This document shows, one piece after another, positions 27,676 through 37,145 of a stretch of 64,000 nt of DNA. A program made the position numbers and the translations under genes. The stretch lies in the NCBI GenBank assembly GCA_030684405.1, contig JAUXYA010000029.1, forward strand, positions 83,147 through 147,146. Direction: 5' to 3'. Under the pieces are notes generated by a model. That model was given only the letters and a program-made list of their open reading frames with translations, was not told the DNA's origin and ran no database searches. Numbering within the stretch: the stretch's first letter is position 1; each line of letters begins with the position of its first letter. The stretch is from Burkholderiales bacterium (GTDB taxonomy: Bacteria; Pseudomonadota; Gammaproteobacteria; Burkholderiales; SG8-41).

Positions 27676-29121
27676 TTAGTTTGTTAATGTGTTTCTAAAA
27701 CAGGTCTGGAGGTTTGTCTGAGATTTGAAAGCAACATCAAGAGATTTTTCTTGCCAATCGTGATCAGATTTCAGTAATTCGGTAGTATTGGCGAGGGTGC
27801 GTTTCGTTTCATTAATCTGCGGCCCCCCCAAACCCTTTCGCCCAAACACCATATATTCCGCACTGATCACCTCGCGGAATTCCGCTTCCGTCAGCGGCAG
27901 CTTGTCCTTCGCCTGTTCCTCGTAAATCCGCTGCGCTTCGCTGTAGGGGATTTCGTGGATCTTCAGGCCCTTGCCGCGGCCGTAGTCCGTCAGCTTGCTC
28001 GCGAAATGGTGGCCGGTGCGGAAGGGCACTTCGGCTTTCTGCAGCAGGGCGTCGGCGATTTCAGTGGTGGTGGAGTAATCGGCGTTCACTTCTTCGAGCG
28101 CGCGCGCCTTGTTGACCACCACCGCATCGACCACGCTGCCGAAGAGTTTGAACACGGTCAGCGCGCGGGCATAGGGCACCGGGTCATACATGCGGTAATC
28201 GAACATGCCGGTGCGGTTGTTGTGCGCGACAAAGGTCATGGTCTGCATTTCACTCAGCAGGATGCTGGACTGCGCGCGCAGCTGTTCGAGGGCGGCGGGG
28301 TTGCGCTTCTGCGGCATGATGCTGCTGGTGCCGGTGAGTTCGCCGCTGCCGAGCATGAACCACGGTGTGGGTTCGGCGTACTGGGTGTGCAGGTCCTGCG
28401 CGAACATGCCGGTCTGCACCGCGGTCATCGCGTAAGCATTGGCGACATCGAGCGCGCTGTCGATGGGGGCGAGGTGGTTGGCGTCGTAGGCGTTTTCGAC
28501 AAGCCCTTCAAAACCCAGCAGTTCCGCCAGACGGTGCCGATCGAGCGGGAAGCTGGAGGTCGCCAGCGCCGCCGTGCCCAGCGGGCATTTATTGACCCGC
28601 GTGTAGGCCTGCTGCAGGCGCTCGGTCGCGCGCGCGAGGGCGGATTCAAAGGCCAGCAGGTAATGCGCAAACGTCGTCGGCTGCGCCTGCACGCCGTGGG
28701 TGTAGGCGGGGATGATGGTGTCGATATGTTCTTCCGCGCGCTTGAGCAGTTTCTCGCGGTCGGCGATCAGTGCTTCAATCGTTTTCAGCAGCCCGTCGCG
28801 CAGGTTCATCCGCGCAATGGTCGAGGCCAGGTCCTGCCGGCTGCGGCCGGTGTGCAGCCGCGAGGCTTCCTGTCCGGCGACGGCGATCAGGCGGGGTTCG
28901 TAGTCGAGATAATCGGCCGAGGTGCGCTTCTCGCCCGTGCGTTCATTTTCGATGACCTGGGCGATGCCCTTGGCGATACGTTTCGCCACGTCCTTCGGCA
29001 CGATGCCGGTCTCGGCGAGCATGACGATGCAGGCCTTGTTGATCTCATCCAGCCATTCAATCGAACGGCCGCCGCCGCGGAAGGTGGCGTTGATGTCGAG
29101 GGTGTTGGTGTTGTCGGTCAT
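27676..29121 (-). CDS. Argininosuccinate lyase/fumarase-superfamily lyase
   Basis: GSGELTGTSSIMPQKRNPAALEQLRAQ signature. Confidence 0.92.
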   Translation of the reverse strand: MTDNTNTLDINATFRGGGRSIEWLDEINKACIVMLAETGIVPKDVAKRIAKGIAQVIENERTGEKRTSADYLDYEPRLIAVAGQEASRLHTGRSRQDLASTIARMNLRDGLLKTIEALIADREKLLKRAEEHIDTIIPAYTHGVQAQPTTFAHYLLAFESALARATERLQQAYTRVNKCPLGTAALATSSFPLDRHRLAELLGFEGLVENAYDANHLAPIDSALDVANAYAMTAVQTGMFAQDLHTQYAEPTPWFMLGSGELTGTSSIMPQKRNPAALEQLRAQSSILLSEMQTMTFVAHNNRTGMFDYRMYDPVPYARALTVFKLFGSVVDAVVVNKARALEEVNADYSTTTEIADALLQKAEVPFRTGHHFASKLTDYGRGKGLKIHEIPYSEAQRIYEEQAKDKLPLTEAEFREVISAEYMVFGRKGLGGPQINETKRTLANTTELLKSDHDWQEKSLDVAFKSQTNLQTCFRNTLTN

Positions 29122-29150
29122 GGGTCTACTTTAAGTCAGATCAGTGATTT

Positions 29151-29175
29151 GTCATCCCGGTGTTTCCGGGATGAC
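29151..29175. repeat. Perfect palindrome gtcatcccgg-tgttt-ccgggatgac
   Basis: 10-bp perfect arms; same GTCATYCCGG ends as the 5402-5518 element. Confidence 0.7.
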
Positions 29176-29190
29176 GGCTCTGTGGGAAAA

Positions 29191-29224
29191 TGTTAAAAAT
29201 ATCAATATAATCAAATACTTATAA
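29191..29224 (+). repeat. AT-rich intergenic element with IHF-like core, copy B
   Basis: gttaaaaatatcaatataatcaaatacttataa; core aatcaaatactta (29209-29221) is an exact IHF consensus. Confidence 0.65.
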
Positions 29225-29767
29225 TTTACCCTCTGCGGCCGCAGCGGCCACACGTTTGCGCCAGGACCACCACAGCGGCAGCGCGAGCGGGGTGATGACG
29301 AGATAGCCGATCAGGAACAGCCAGACGTTCATCTGTTCGTTGGTTTCGTGGTCGAAGGTTTCGCGGTAGTCGAGCAGGCGCCGGCCCTGCTGGTCGATCT
29401 GCCAGGGACGGTTGCCGAACTCGGGATGGTTTTCGTACCACAGCGTGACCGGGCTGCCGCGGCGCAGTTCGCGGTTCAGGCGGAAATAGACTTGGGCGCC
29501 GTTGAGGCGTCCGCTGTTGATGAGGTATTCGGTGTCTGCGCCGCGCAGCTTGAGGCGCAGGGTGTAGATGTTGGGGCCGTGGCGGACGTGGCGCCAGTCT
29601 TCATGCAGGCTGTCGACGATGCCCGAGACCTGGCGCAGGTCTTCGCGCCCGGGGATGTCGCGGTTCTGCCGTCCCATGTTGGCCATTGCGATGCCGAGCA
29701 CGATCCACAGCAGCGCGATGATCGCCGGGCCGTAGCGGCGGTATTCATTGGATTTGAGGAAGGACAT
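29219..29767 (-). CDS. DUF3592-like membrane protein
   Basis: Two TMs flanking a soluble segment with YFRLNRELRRGSPVTLWYENHPEFGNRPWQI. Confidence 0.6.
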   Translation of the reverse strand: MSFLKSNEYRRYGPAIIALLWIVLGIAMANMGRQNRDIPGREDLRQVSGIVDSLHEDWRHVRHGPNIYTLRLKLRGADTEYLINSGRLNGAQVYFRLNRELRRGSPVTLWYENHPEFGNRPWQIDQQGRRLLDYRETFDHETNEQMNVWLFLIGYLVITPLALPLWWSWRKRVAAAAAEGKL

Positions 29768-29774
29768 GGCGGGC

Positions 29775-30107
29775 TCAGCCGCGGACGCGGCGCGCAACGC
29801 GGATCATCGCGTCGAGCACCGGCTTGAATTCGCGCCCGGTCGCGGTGAGGCGGTATTCCACCTGCGCGGTGCGGGTCGGCAGTTTGCGGCGCGCGATCAG
29901 GCCCTGTTCTTCCATCCGGCGCAGGCGCTGGGTCAGCACCTTGGCCGATATGCCGCGCAGGTCGCGGCGCAGGTCGCCAAAGTGGCGCGGGCCGCAGTGC
30001 AGGAACCAGAGGATGCGCGTGGTCCAGGCGCTGGCCAGGAATTTGAGGCACAGGTCGAGCGGGCAGTCTTCGGGCGGCGGCGCGCGGCGGGTGGAACGGG
30101 CAATCAT
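29775..30107 (-). CDS. HxlR-family winged-helix regulator
   Basis: CPLDLCLKFLASAWTTRILWFLHCGPRHFGDLRRDLRGISAKVLTQRLRRMEEQGLI. Confidence 0.92.
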   Translation of the reverse strand: MIARSTRRAPPPEDCPLDLCLKFLASAWTTRILWFLHCGPRHFGDLRRDLRGISAKVLTQRLRRMEEQGLIARRKLPTRTAQVEYRLTATGREFKPVLDAMIRVARRVRG

Positions 30108-30342
30108 GACGTCCTCGGTTTCCCTATTGTTGTTGTGGCGGGACTGCCGTGCGCCCGATAACGGTGCGCGCCGGGTCCGGGGATTGTTCGGCAGCGTCAT
30201 GATTTTGTCAAAACCCCTGAGCGCGGGGTGGTTACCGCGGCGTAACCTCTTTCATGACGACGGGGGCGCACGTATATTTCCATGCACGATTCATCCCCCA
30301 TGACCCGCGTGCCATGCCGCGCCACAATCAGGAGACCGCATC

Positions 30343-31026
30343 ATGCCGAACTTCACCGAGCTGCTGACCCCGCAGAACTGCCAGTTCATTTTCATCGACC
30401 ACCAGCCGCAGATGGCTTTCGGCGTGCAGTCGATTGACCGCCAGGTGCTGAAGAACAACACCGTGGGGCTGGCCAAGGCGGCGAAGATTTTCAACATCCC
30501 GGTGACCATCACCACGGTTGAGACCGAGAGTTTCTCCGGCCACACCTATCCCGAACTGCTGGCGGTGTTCCCGCAGAACAAGCTGATCGAGCGCACCTCG
30601 ATGAATTCCTGGGACGACCAGAACGTGCGTGATGCGCTGGCCGCCAACAAGCGCAAGAAGATCGTGGTGTCGGGGCTGTGGACGGAGGTCTGCAACCTGA
30701 TGTTTGCGCTCGATGCGATGCGCGACGGCGGCTACGAGATCTACATGGTCGCCGATGCCTCCGGCGGCACCTCGGTCGAGGCGCACAAGTATTCGATGGA
30801 CCGCATGGTGCAGGCCGGCGTGGTGCCGGTGACCTGGCAGCAGGTGCTGCTGGAGCTGCAGCGCGACTGGGCGCGGCGCGAGACCTATGACGCGGTGATC
30901 GGTCTGGTGCAGGAACACTCCGGTGCCTACGGTATGGGCGTGGATTATGCTTACACCATAGTGCACAAGGCGCCGGAGCGGGTGAAACACGGCGAACGCA
31001 TCGGGCCGAAGCCGGCGAAGAAGTGA
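30343..31026 (+). CDS. Isochorismatase-family hydrolase (YcaC-like)
   Basis: FIDHQPQMAFGV, KKIVVSGLWTEVCNLMFALDAMRDGYEI. Confidence 0.92.
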   Translation: MPNFTELLTPQNCQFIFIDHQPQMAFGVQSIDRQVLKNNTVGLAKAAKIFNIPVTITTVETESFSGHTYPELLAVFPQNKLIERTSMNSWDDQNVRDALAANKRKKIVVSGLWTEVCNLMFALDAMRDGGYEIYMVADASGGTSVEAHKYSMDRMVQAGVVPVTWQQVLLELQRDWARRETYDAVIGLVQEHSGAYGMGVDYAYTIVHKAPERVKHGERIGPKPAKK

Positions 31027-31062
31027 TCCGCGGGTGAAGCGCCGCGACACCAGGGAGAGGGC

Positions 31063-32877
31063 ATGAGCGTAACAGCCGGGGAACACGCGGACTGGATCCT
31101 GCACAACGGCCGCATCGTCACCCGCGGCCAAGACTTTGCCGCGGCCCTCGCGCTGCGTGCAGGCGTGGTGCAGGCCACCGGCAGCGATGCCGAAGTGATG
31201 CGGCTCCGCGGCCCGGCGACGCGGGTCACCGACCTGCGCGGCCGCACGATGATTCCGGGGCTGATCGATTCGCACACCCACCTGATCCGCGGCGGGCTCA
31301 ACTACAACCTCGAGCTGCGCTGGGACGGCGTGCCGTCGCTGGCCGATGCGATGCGCATGCTGCGCGAGCAGGTGCGGCGCACGCCGCCGGGACAATGGGT
31401 GCGCGTGGTCGGCGGTTTTGCCGAGATGCAGTTCGCGGAAAAACGGCTGCCGACGCTGGATGAGCTGAACGCGGCGGCGCCCGATACGCCGGTGTTCATC
31501 CTGCACCTCTATGACCGTGCGCTGCTCAACCGCGCGGCGCTGCGGGCGGTGGGTTACACCCGCGATACGCCGCAGCCGGCCGGCGGCGAGATCCAGCGCG
31601 ACAAGGCCGGCAATCCGACCGGCATGCTGATCGCGCGGCCGAACGCGACCATCCTCTATGCGACGCTGGCGCGCGGGCCGAGGCTGCCGCCGGAGCAGCA
31701 GCTCAATTCCTCGCGCCATTTCATGCGCGAACTGAATCGCCTCGGCATCACCAGCGTGATCGACGCCGGCGGCGGCTTCCAGAACTATCCCGACGACTAC
31801 GCGGTGATCGACCGCCTGCACCGCGACGGCCAGCTGACGGTGCGCATTGCCTACAACCTGTTCACGCAGCGCCCGAAACAGGAGCTGGCGGATTTCGGCG
31901 GCTGGGTGAAGCAGGTGAAGCCGGGGCAGGGCGACGGCATGTACCGCCACAACGGGGCGGGCGAAATGCTGGTGTTCTCGGCGGCGGACTTCGAGGATTT
32001 CCTCGAGCCGCGGCCGGAGCTGCCGGCGTCGATGGAGGCGGAACTCGCGCCGGTGCTGCGCCTGCTGGCGGAACAGCGCTGGCCCTTCCGCATTCACGCC
32101 ACCTACGATGAATCGATCCGCCGCATGCTCGATGTCATCGAGTCGGTGCACCGCGAGATTCCGCTGACGGGGCTGCACTGGATCATCGACCACGCCGAAA
32201 CCATAGGCGCGCGCAGCATCGAACGCATCGCCGCGCTGGGCGGCGGCATCGCGGTCCAGCACCGCATGGCCTTCCAGGGTGAATATTTCATCGATCGTTA
32301 CGGCGCGGAGGCTGCGGCCGGATCACCGCCGGTCCGTCGCATGCTCGAAGCCGGCGTGCCGGTGGGCGCGGGCACCGATGCCACGCGCGTGGCGAGTTAC
32401 AACCCTTTTGTCAGCCTCTGGTGGCTGGTCAGCGGCCGCACGGTCGGCGGCACCGCGCTTTACGGCGAATCGAACCGCCTCGACCGGCGCGAGGCATTGC
32501 GGCTGTGGACCGAGGGTTCGGCCTGGTTTTCCAGCGAGGACGGCTGCAAGGGCGCGCTGCTGCCGGGGCAGCTTGCCGATTTTGCGGTGCTGTCGGCGCC
32601 GTACTTCGACATTCTCGAAGCGGAGATCCGCGACCTGCAGTCGCTGCTGACCGTGGTCGACGGCAAAGCGGTGTACGCGGCCGGAGAATTTTCAGATCTT
32701 GATCCCGGCGCGCCGCCGCTGCTGCCCGACTGGTCACCGGTGAAACATTACGGCGGTTACCGGCAAGCGGCCGTGCCGGTTCAGCACCGGCACACGCTGT
32801 CCTGTGCCGCGACCCCGGCTGCGCCGCGTTTCGATTTCGGCGGCGGGCCGCTGGCCTGCGGCTGTTTCGCCTTCTGA
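31063..32877 (+). CDS. Amidohydrolase (YtcJ-like)
   Basis: MIPGLIDSHTHLIRGG; LHWIIDHAETI; VGAGTDATRVASYNPF. Confidence 0.93.
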   Translation: MSVTAGEHADWILHNGRIVTRGQDFAAALALRAGVVQATGSDAEVMRLRGPATRVTDLRGRTMIPGLIDSHTHLIRGGLNYNLELRWDGVPSLADAMRMLREQVRRTPPGQWVRVVGGFAEMQFAEKRLPTLDELNAAAPDTPVFILHLYDRALLNRAALRAVGYTRDTPQPAGGEIQRDKAGNPTGMLIARPNATILYATLARGPRLPPEQQLNSSRHFMRELNRLGITSVIDAGGGFQNYPDDYAVIDRLHRDGQLTVRIAYNLFTQRPKQELADFGGWVKQVKPGQGDGMYRHNGAGEMLVFSAADFEDFLEPRPELPASMEAELAPVLRLLAEQRWPFRIHATYDESIRRMLDVIESVHREIPLTGLHWIIDHAETIGARSIERIAALGGGIAVQHRMAFQGEYFIDRYGAEAAAGSPPVRRMLEAGVPVGAGTDATRVASYNPFVSLWWLVSGRTVGGTALYGESNRLDRREALRLWTEGSAWFSSEDGCKGALLPGQLADFAVLSAPYFDILEAEIRDLQSLLTVVDGKAVYAAGEFSDLDPGAPPLLPDWSPVKHYGGYRQAAVPVQHRHTLSCAATPAAPRFDFGGGPLACGCFAF

Positions 32878-32884
32878 TGCGCGG

Positions 32885-34486
32885 ATGACGACGCCTGCTC
32901 CGGCGGTGCCTGCGCCGTCAGCCTTTGCGCCGTTCCGGCACCGCGCCTTCGCGCTGCTGTGGACGGCGACACTGATCTCGAACATCGGCACCTGGATGCA
33001 CGATGTGTCGGCGGCCTGGCTGATGACTTCGCTGTCGCCATCGCCTTTCATCGTGTCGCTGGTGCAGGCGGCGACAACGGCGGCGATGGCGTTGTTCGCG
33101 CTGCCCGCGGGTGCGATGGCCGATCTCTTCGACCGGCGCCGTCTGCTGCTCGGTCTGACCGTGGTGAAATTCCTGCTTGCGGGCACGCTCGGTGTGCTGG
33201 CGGTGCTCGGCCTCGTTGATGTCTGGGGGCTGTTGCTGGTGACTTTCCTGCTCGGCACGGCCTCGGCCTTCATGGCGCCGGTGTGGCAGTCGGTGGTGCC
33301 CAGCCTGGTGCCGCGCTCCGACCTGAAGGCGGCGGTGGGGCTCAATTCCGCGGGCATGAACGTCGCGCGTGCGATCGGTCCGACGGTGGGCGGTTTGATA
33401 ATCGTCGCTGCCGGTGCGGGTGCGGCTTTCCTGCTCAATGCGCTGACGGAGCTGGTGATTCTCGCGGCGGTGCTGCTGTGGACTCCGGCGGTCGTACAGT
33501 CGCCGCGGCGCGCCGAGCAGTTTCTGCCGGCGATTGCCGCCGGTGTGCGTTATGCGATGCATTCAGCGGAACTGAAAATCGTGCTGCTGCGTTCGGCTGC
33601 GTTTTTCCTGTTCGCCTCGGCGTTCTGGGCGCTGCTGCCGCTGGTGGTGCGCACGGTGCTCAGGGCCGAGGCTTCGACCTATGGCCTGATGGTGGGTGCG
33701 GTAGGTTTCGGCGCGGTCTGCGGCGCGCTGCTGCTGCCGCGCATCGACAGGCACCATGGCGGCGACCGCATGGTGCTGTTCGGCACGCTGGGCATGGCGG
33801 CGGTGCTGCTGGTGCTGGCATGGGTCCCGCTGCGCGCGGCGGCGCTGGCGGCCTGCCTGGTGGCGGGGGTGTCGTGGATTTTCGTGCTGTCATCGTTGAA
33901 CGTCGCCGCGCAGAACGCTTTGCCCGACTGGGTACGCGGACGCGGGCTTTCGATCTACGGGTTTGCGTTTTTCGGTTCGATGACGCTGGGCGCGCTGTTC
34001 TGGGGTGCGCTCGCGTCCTGGGCCGGGCTGCCGGTTGCGCTGGCGGGCGCGGGGCTGGGTGTGGTGGTCGCGCTGTTGTTCGTGCGCCGCCGCCGCTTGC
34101 CCGAAGGTGCGCTCGATCTGAGTCCCGCAGGCCACTGGCCGGAGCCGGTGGTGGCCCTGCCGCTGGAGCAGGACGACGGTCCGGTGATGGTGCTGGTGGA
34201 ATACCGCATCGATCCGGCGCGCGCCGCGGAATTCGCCGTGGTGATGAACCGCGTGGCCGCCGAGCGCCGCCGCGACGGCGCTTATCAATGGGGCCTGATG
34301 CGCGACACTGCGGATCCCGTACTGTTTACCGAATATTTCATGGTGTCGAGCTGGACCGAACACGAACACCAGCATGCGCGCGTGACACGCGCCGACGCCG
34401 ACGTGCAGGCCGAGGCGCGTGCCTTCCATGTCGGGCCGCAGCCGCCGCGGGTGCGGCATCTGATCGCCGCTGGCGGTGATTATTAA
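32885..34486 (+). CDS. MFS transporter (EntS/DUF894-like) with C-terminal extension
   Basis: TM pattern FALLWTATLISNIGTWMHDVSAAWLMTSL; C-terminal DDGPVMVLVEYRIDPARAAEFAVVMNRVAAERRRDGAYQW domain. Confidence 0.92.
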   Translation: MTTPAPAVPAPSAFAPFRHRAFALLWTATLISNIGTWMHDVSAAWLMTSLSPSPFIVSLVQAATTAAMALFALPAGAMADLFDRRRLLLGLTVVKFLLAGTLGVLAVLGLVDVWGLLLVTFLLGTASAFMAPVWQSVVPSLVPRSDLKAAVGLNSAGMNVARAIGPTVGGLIIVAAGAGAAFLLNALTELVILAAVLLWTPAVVQSPRRAEQFLPAIAAGVRYAMHSAELKIVLLRSAAFFLFASAFWALLPLVVRTVLRAEASTYGLMVGAVGFGAVCGALLLPRIDRHHGGDRMVLFGTLGMAAVLLVLAWVPLRAAALAACLVAGVSWIFVLSSLNVAAQNALPDWVRGRGLSIYGFAFFGSMTLGALFWGALASWAGLPVALAGAGLGVVVALLFVRRRRLPEGALDLSPAGHWPEPVVALPLEQDDGPVMVLVEYRIDPARAAEFAVVMNRVAAERRRDGAYQWGLMRDTADPVLFTEYFMVSSWTEHEHQHARVTRADADVQAEARAFHVGPQPPRVRHLIAAGGDY

Positions 34487-34515
34487 AAAATATCAATAAA
34501 AACAAATACTTACAA
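34482..34515 (+). repeat. AT-rich intergenic element with IHF-like core, copy C
   Basis: attaaaaaatatcaataaaaacaaatacttacaa; core aaacaaatactta (one mismatch). Confidence 0.6.
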
Positions 34516-34631
34516 ATAATTCTTGAGTGATGCCGCGCTGTGCCTCCGACAGCGGGCCTCGCGCGTGACGGTTACCGTAAGATGCGGAACCGTTTGCCGG
34601 CCCGGCCGGCGGCATCACGAAGGAGCAGCAC

Positions 34632-35273
34632 ATGGACGTCCTCAACCTGTTTGATCATCCGTCACTGCGCATGTGGTTCGCGCAGTCGACCGTGCTGTTT
34701 TTTTTCATCAGCGGTTTTGCGCTGCTCGCGGTGGGTCTCACGCTGTCCCTCAACAGCGCGGCGGCGCTGCGTTTTTTCGGGACGGTGAACCAGTGGGTGT
34801 CGATGCGGCGCGCGTCGCGGCCGCTGGAGATCGCCCGCGACACGCAGCCGCTGGTGCAGCGTTACCGCTATCTGATCGCGGCCTTTGTGGTCGCGGCAGG
34901 GGTGTTTGCCATTTCCGGACTGCTGACCCAGTACGACGCCCGCGCTGCGGTGCGCCTGCTGGGCCTGGAGTCGCAGCGGCCGGTGCTGGCGCTGTGGCTG
35001 GTCGACAGCGCGCGCTGGCTGCTGATTGCCGGCAATGCGCTGGGCATCGTCGTCGGCATCCTGCTCGCGTTTTTCCCCGCTGCGCTGCTGCGCGTGGAGG
35101 CGCGCGGCGGTGACTGGTATTCGGAGCGGCGCATGGTCAAGGGCGCCGATGCGATGAACACCGGGCTCGATGCGCAGGTGGCGGCGCATCCGCGCGCCGC
35201 CGGAATCATCATCATCGTGATGGCGCTGCTGCTGATCGGCGCCTTCGGCTTGCTGCTGCCCGCGGTGTTCTGA
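34632..35273 (+). CDS. Uncharacterised integral membrane protein
   Basis: 213 aa with about four hydrophobic segments. Confidence 0.75.
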   Translation: MDVLNLFDHPSLRMWFAQSTVLFFFISGFALLAVGLTLSLNSAAALRFFGTVNQWVSMRRASRPLEIARDTQPLVQRYRYLIAAFVVAAGVFAISGLLTQYDARAAVRLLGLESQRPVLALWLVDSARWLLIAGNALGIVVGILLAFFPAALLRVEARGGDWYSERRMVKGADAMNTGLDAQVAAHPRAAGIIIIVMALLLIGAFGLLLPAVF

Positions 35274-35279
35274 CGCGGT

Positions 35280-35897
35280 TCAGGCCCTCGGCGCCTGCAG
35301 GGTGCTGCTGAAGGAGGGCCGCGCCGCAAGGCGTTCGGCCAGCCGTGCCAGCGCCGGATGCGCCTTGCGCCATTCCACTTCCGCCAGCGCGAAATCGAGA
35401 TAACCCAGCGCGTAGCCGGCGGCAATGTCGGCGAGGGTGAACCGTTTGCCGAAGCAGAATTCGCCGCTGCCGAGATCCTGTTCCATCCGCGCGAGGCCGC
35501 GGTCGATTTTCTGGCGCTGTTTCTCGAACCAGGCGGCGCTGCGCTGCTTGTCCGCCGGTTCGCGGTATTCATGGTTGATGTTGACGGTGGCCTCGGTGAT
35601 GCCGTCGCCCAGCGCCTCCCAGCGTTTGACCTCGATGCGTGATTCAAAATCCTCCGGGATCAGCTTCGGCCCGCTGCCGAGCCCGTCGAGATATTCAACG
35701 ATCACCGGCGAATCGTAGAGCGCGCGGCCGTCATCGCGCTGCAGCGTCGGCACCTTGCCGAGGGGATTGAGCGCCGGCACCGGCGAATCGGGGGTCGAAC
35801 CGCGGGTGACGATGAGTTCGTAAGGGATGTTTTTTTCCGCAAGCACGATGCGTACTTTGCGCGCGTAGGGACTGCGGGGTGTGCCGTAGAGTTTCAT
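35280..35897 (-). CDS. Glutathione S-transferase family protein
   Basis: MKLYGTPRSPYARKVRIVLAEKNIPYELI; NPLGKVPTLQRDDGRALYDSPVIVEYLD. Confidence 0.95.
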   Translation of the reverse strand: MKLYGTPRSPYARKVRIVLAEKNIPYELIVTRGSTPDSPVPALNPLGKVPTLQRDDGRALYDSPVIVEYLDGLGSGPKLIPEDFESRIEVKRWEALGDGITEATVNINHEYREPADKQRSAAWFEKQRQKIDRGLARMEQDLGSGEFCFGKRFTLADIAAGYALGYLDFALAEVEWRKAHPALARLAERLAARPSFSSTLQAPRA

Positions 35898-35995
35898 GGG
35901 GCCTCCGGGTTTGCGGGGCATTCTAATCCGCGGCCGGCCGCAGGCGGCGGAAATTCATTTCGGTCGTACCCTGCCGGCGGCGTTACCATCGGCAG

Positions 35996-36376
35996 ATGAC
36001 AACAAACATGATGGATCCTGATGCATGCAGGCGGCGGCTCGAAGCTGACCTGCTTTCGGTGCAACAAGCGCTGGCAGAGGCTGACGCGGCTGCGGACACG
36101 GTGATACTCGACCAATCGAGCGTCGGGCGGCTGTCGCGGATGGATGCGATGCAGCAGCAGGCGGTGGCGGCGGGTCTGCGCGGCCGGCTGGCATCGCAGA
36201 AACTCAAGCTGCAATCGGCGCTCGACCGCGTGACTGCGGGCAGTTATGGCCTGTGCTGCCAGTGCGAGGCGGAAATCGACATCGAGCGGCTGGACAGCGA
36301 TCCCGCCGCGGTGTTTTGCGCTGATTGTTCGATGGAGCGTGAACTCCATGGCGAAAAGCTCCGAGATCGCCGGTGA
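35996..36376 (+). CDS. TraR/DksA-type zinc-finger protein
   Basis: RVTAGSYGLCCQCEAEIDIERLDSDPAAVFCADCS CxxC...CxxC. Confidence 0.88.
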   Translation: MTTNMMDPDACRRRLEADLLSVQQALAEADAAADTVILDQSSVGRLSRMDAMQQQAVAAGLRGRLASQKLKLQSALDRVTAGSYGLCCQCEAEIDIERLDSDPAAVFCADCSMERELHGEKLRDRR

Positions 36377-37083
36377 GCCTCGATTTCGAGGAGCTCGATT
36401 TCCAGAATACGGCCATGGGTGAAATCAGCCTGCGGCGGCGCACCGAGCCGCGGTTGGGCGTTGATGTCTACGAAGTGAAGCTCGGCGATGAATTCCTGAT
36501 GTCGAGCCTGTTCACGGCCGGCGAAATCGCGTTGACCGATCTCGGGCTCAAGGCCTGCGCGCCGGGTCCGCTCGACGTGGTGGTCGGTGGCCTGGGCCTC
36601 GGTTACACCGCACGCGCGGTGCTCGATCATCCGGCGCTGCGTTCGCTGCTGGTGATCGATGCCATGCCGGCGGTGATTGACTGGCACCGGCGCGGGCTGG
36701 TGCCGCTGGGCAAAGGACTTGCCACGGATCCACGCTGTACGCTGCTGGAGGCCGACTTTTACGCGCGGGTCGATGCGCCGGGCATGGATCCCGCTGCGCC
36801 GGAAAAACGCTTCCATGCGGTGCTGCTCGATATCGATCATTCACCGCGACATGTGCTGCATCCGGCACATGCCGCGTTTTACTCGGCAGATGGCCTGCGC
36901 CGGCTTGCCGGGCAGCTGCATCCCGGCGGTGTTTTTGGCCTGTGGTCGAACGATCCGCCCGATGAGGGTTTTCGCGAACTGCTTGCCAGCGTGTTCGCCT
37001 CGGCGGAGGCGCATGTCGTCGAATTCGACAATCCCCTGCAGGACCGCATGGCGACCAACACGGTGTACGTCGCACGGGTCTGA
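36373..37083 (+). CDS. Spermidine synthase-like methyltransferase
   Basis: GTG start overlapping previous stop (GTGA); DVVVGGLGLGYTARAVLDHPALRSLLVIDAMPAVIDWHRRG. Confidence 0.82.
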   Translation: MSLDFEELDFQNTAMGEISLRRRTEPRLGVDVYEVKLGDEFLMSSLFTAGEIALTDLGLKACAPGPLDVVVGGLGLGYTARAVLDHPALRSLLVIDAMPAVIDWHRRGLVPLGKGLATDPRCTLLEADFYARVDAPGMDPAAPEKRFHAVLLDIDHSPRHVLHPAHAAFYSADGLRRLAGQLHPGGVFGLWSNDPPDEGFRELLASVFASAEAHVVEFDNPLQDRMATNTVYVARV

Positions 37084-37145
37084 GCCGGCCGGCGGTTCAC
37101 CCGGCGCAAGGCCCAAGTGGCCTGCCCGGGCGCGCATCTGAATAA

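Noticed and set aside
27955-29196. 413-aa plus-strand ORF
   Set aside because: Antisense to the argininosuccinate-lyase-like gene; shadow-ORF composition.
30328-32262. 644-aa minus-strand ORF antisense to the isochorismatase and amidohydrolase genes
   Set aside because: Spans two well-supported plus-strand genes and has His/Arg-rich shadow-ORF composition.
33283-34479. 398-aa plus-strand ORF in an alternative frame of the MFS gene
   Set aside because: Gly/Arg/Ala-rich out-of-frame translation overlapping a well-supported transporter.
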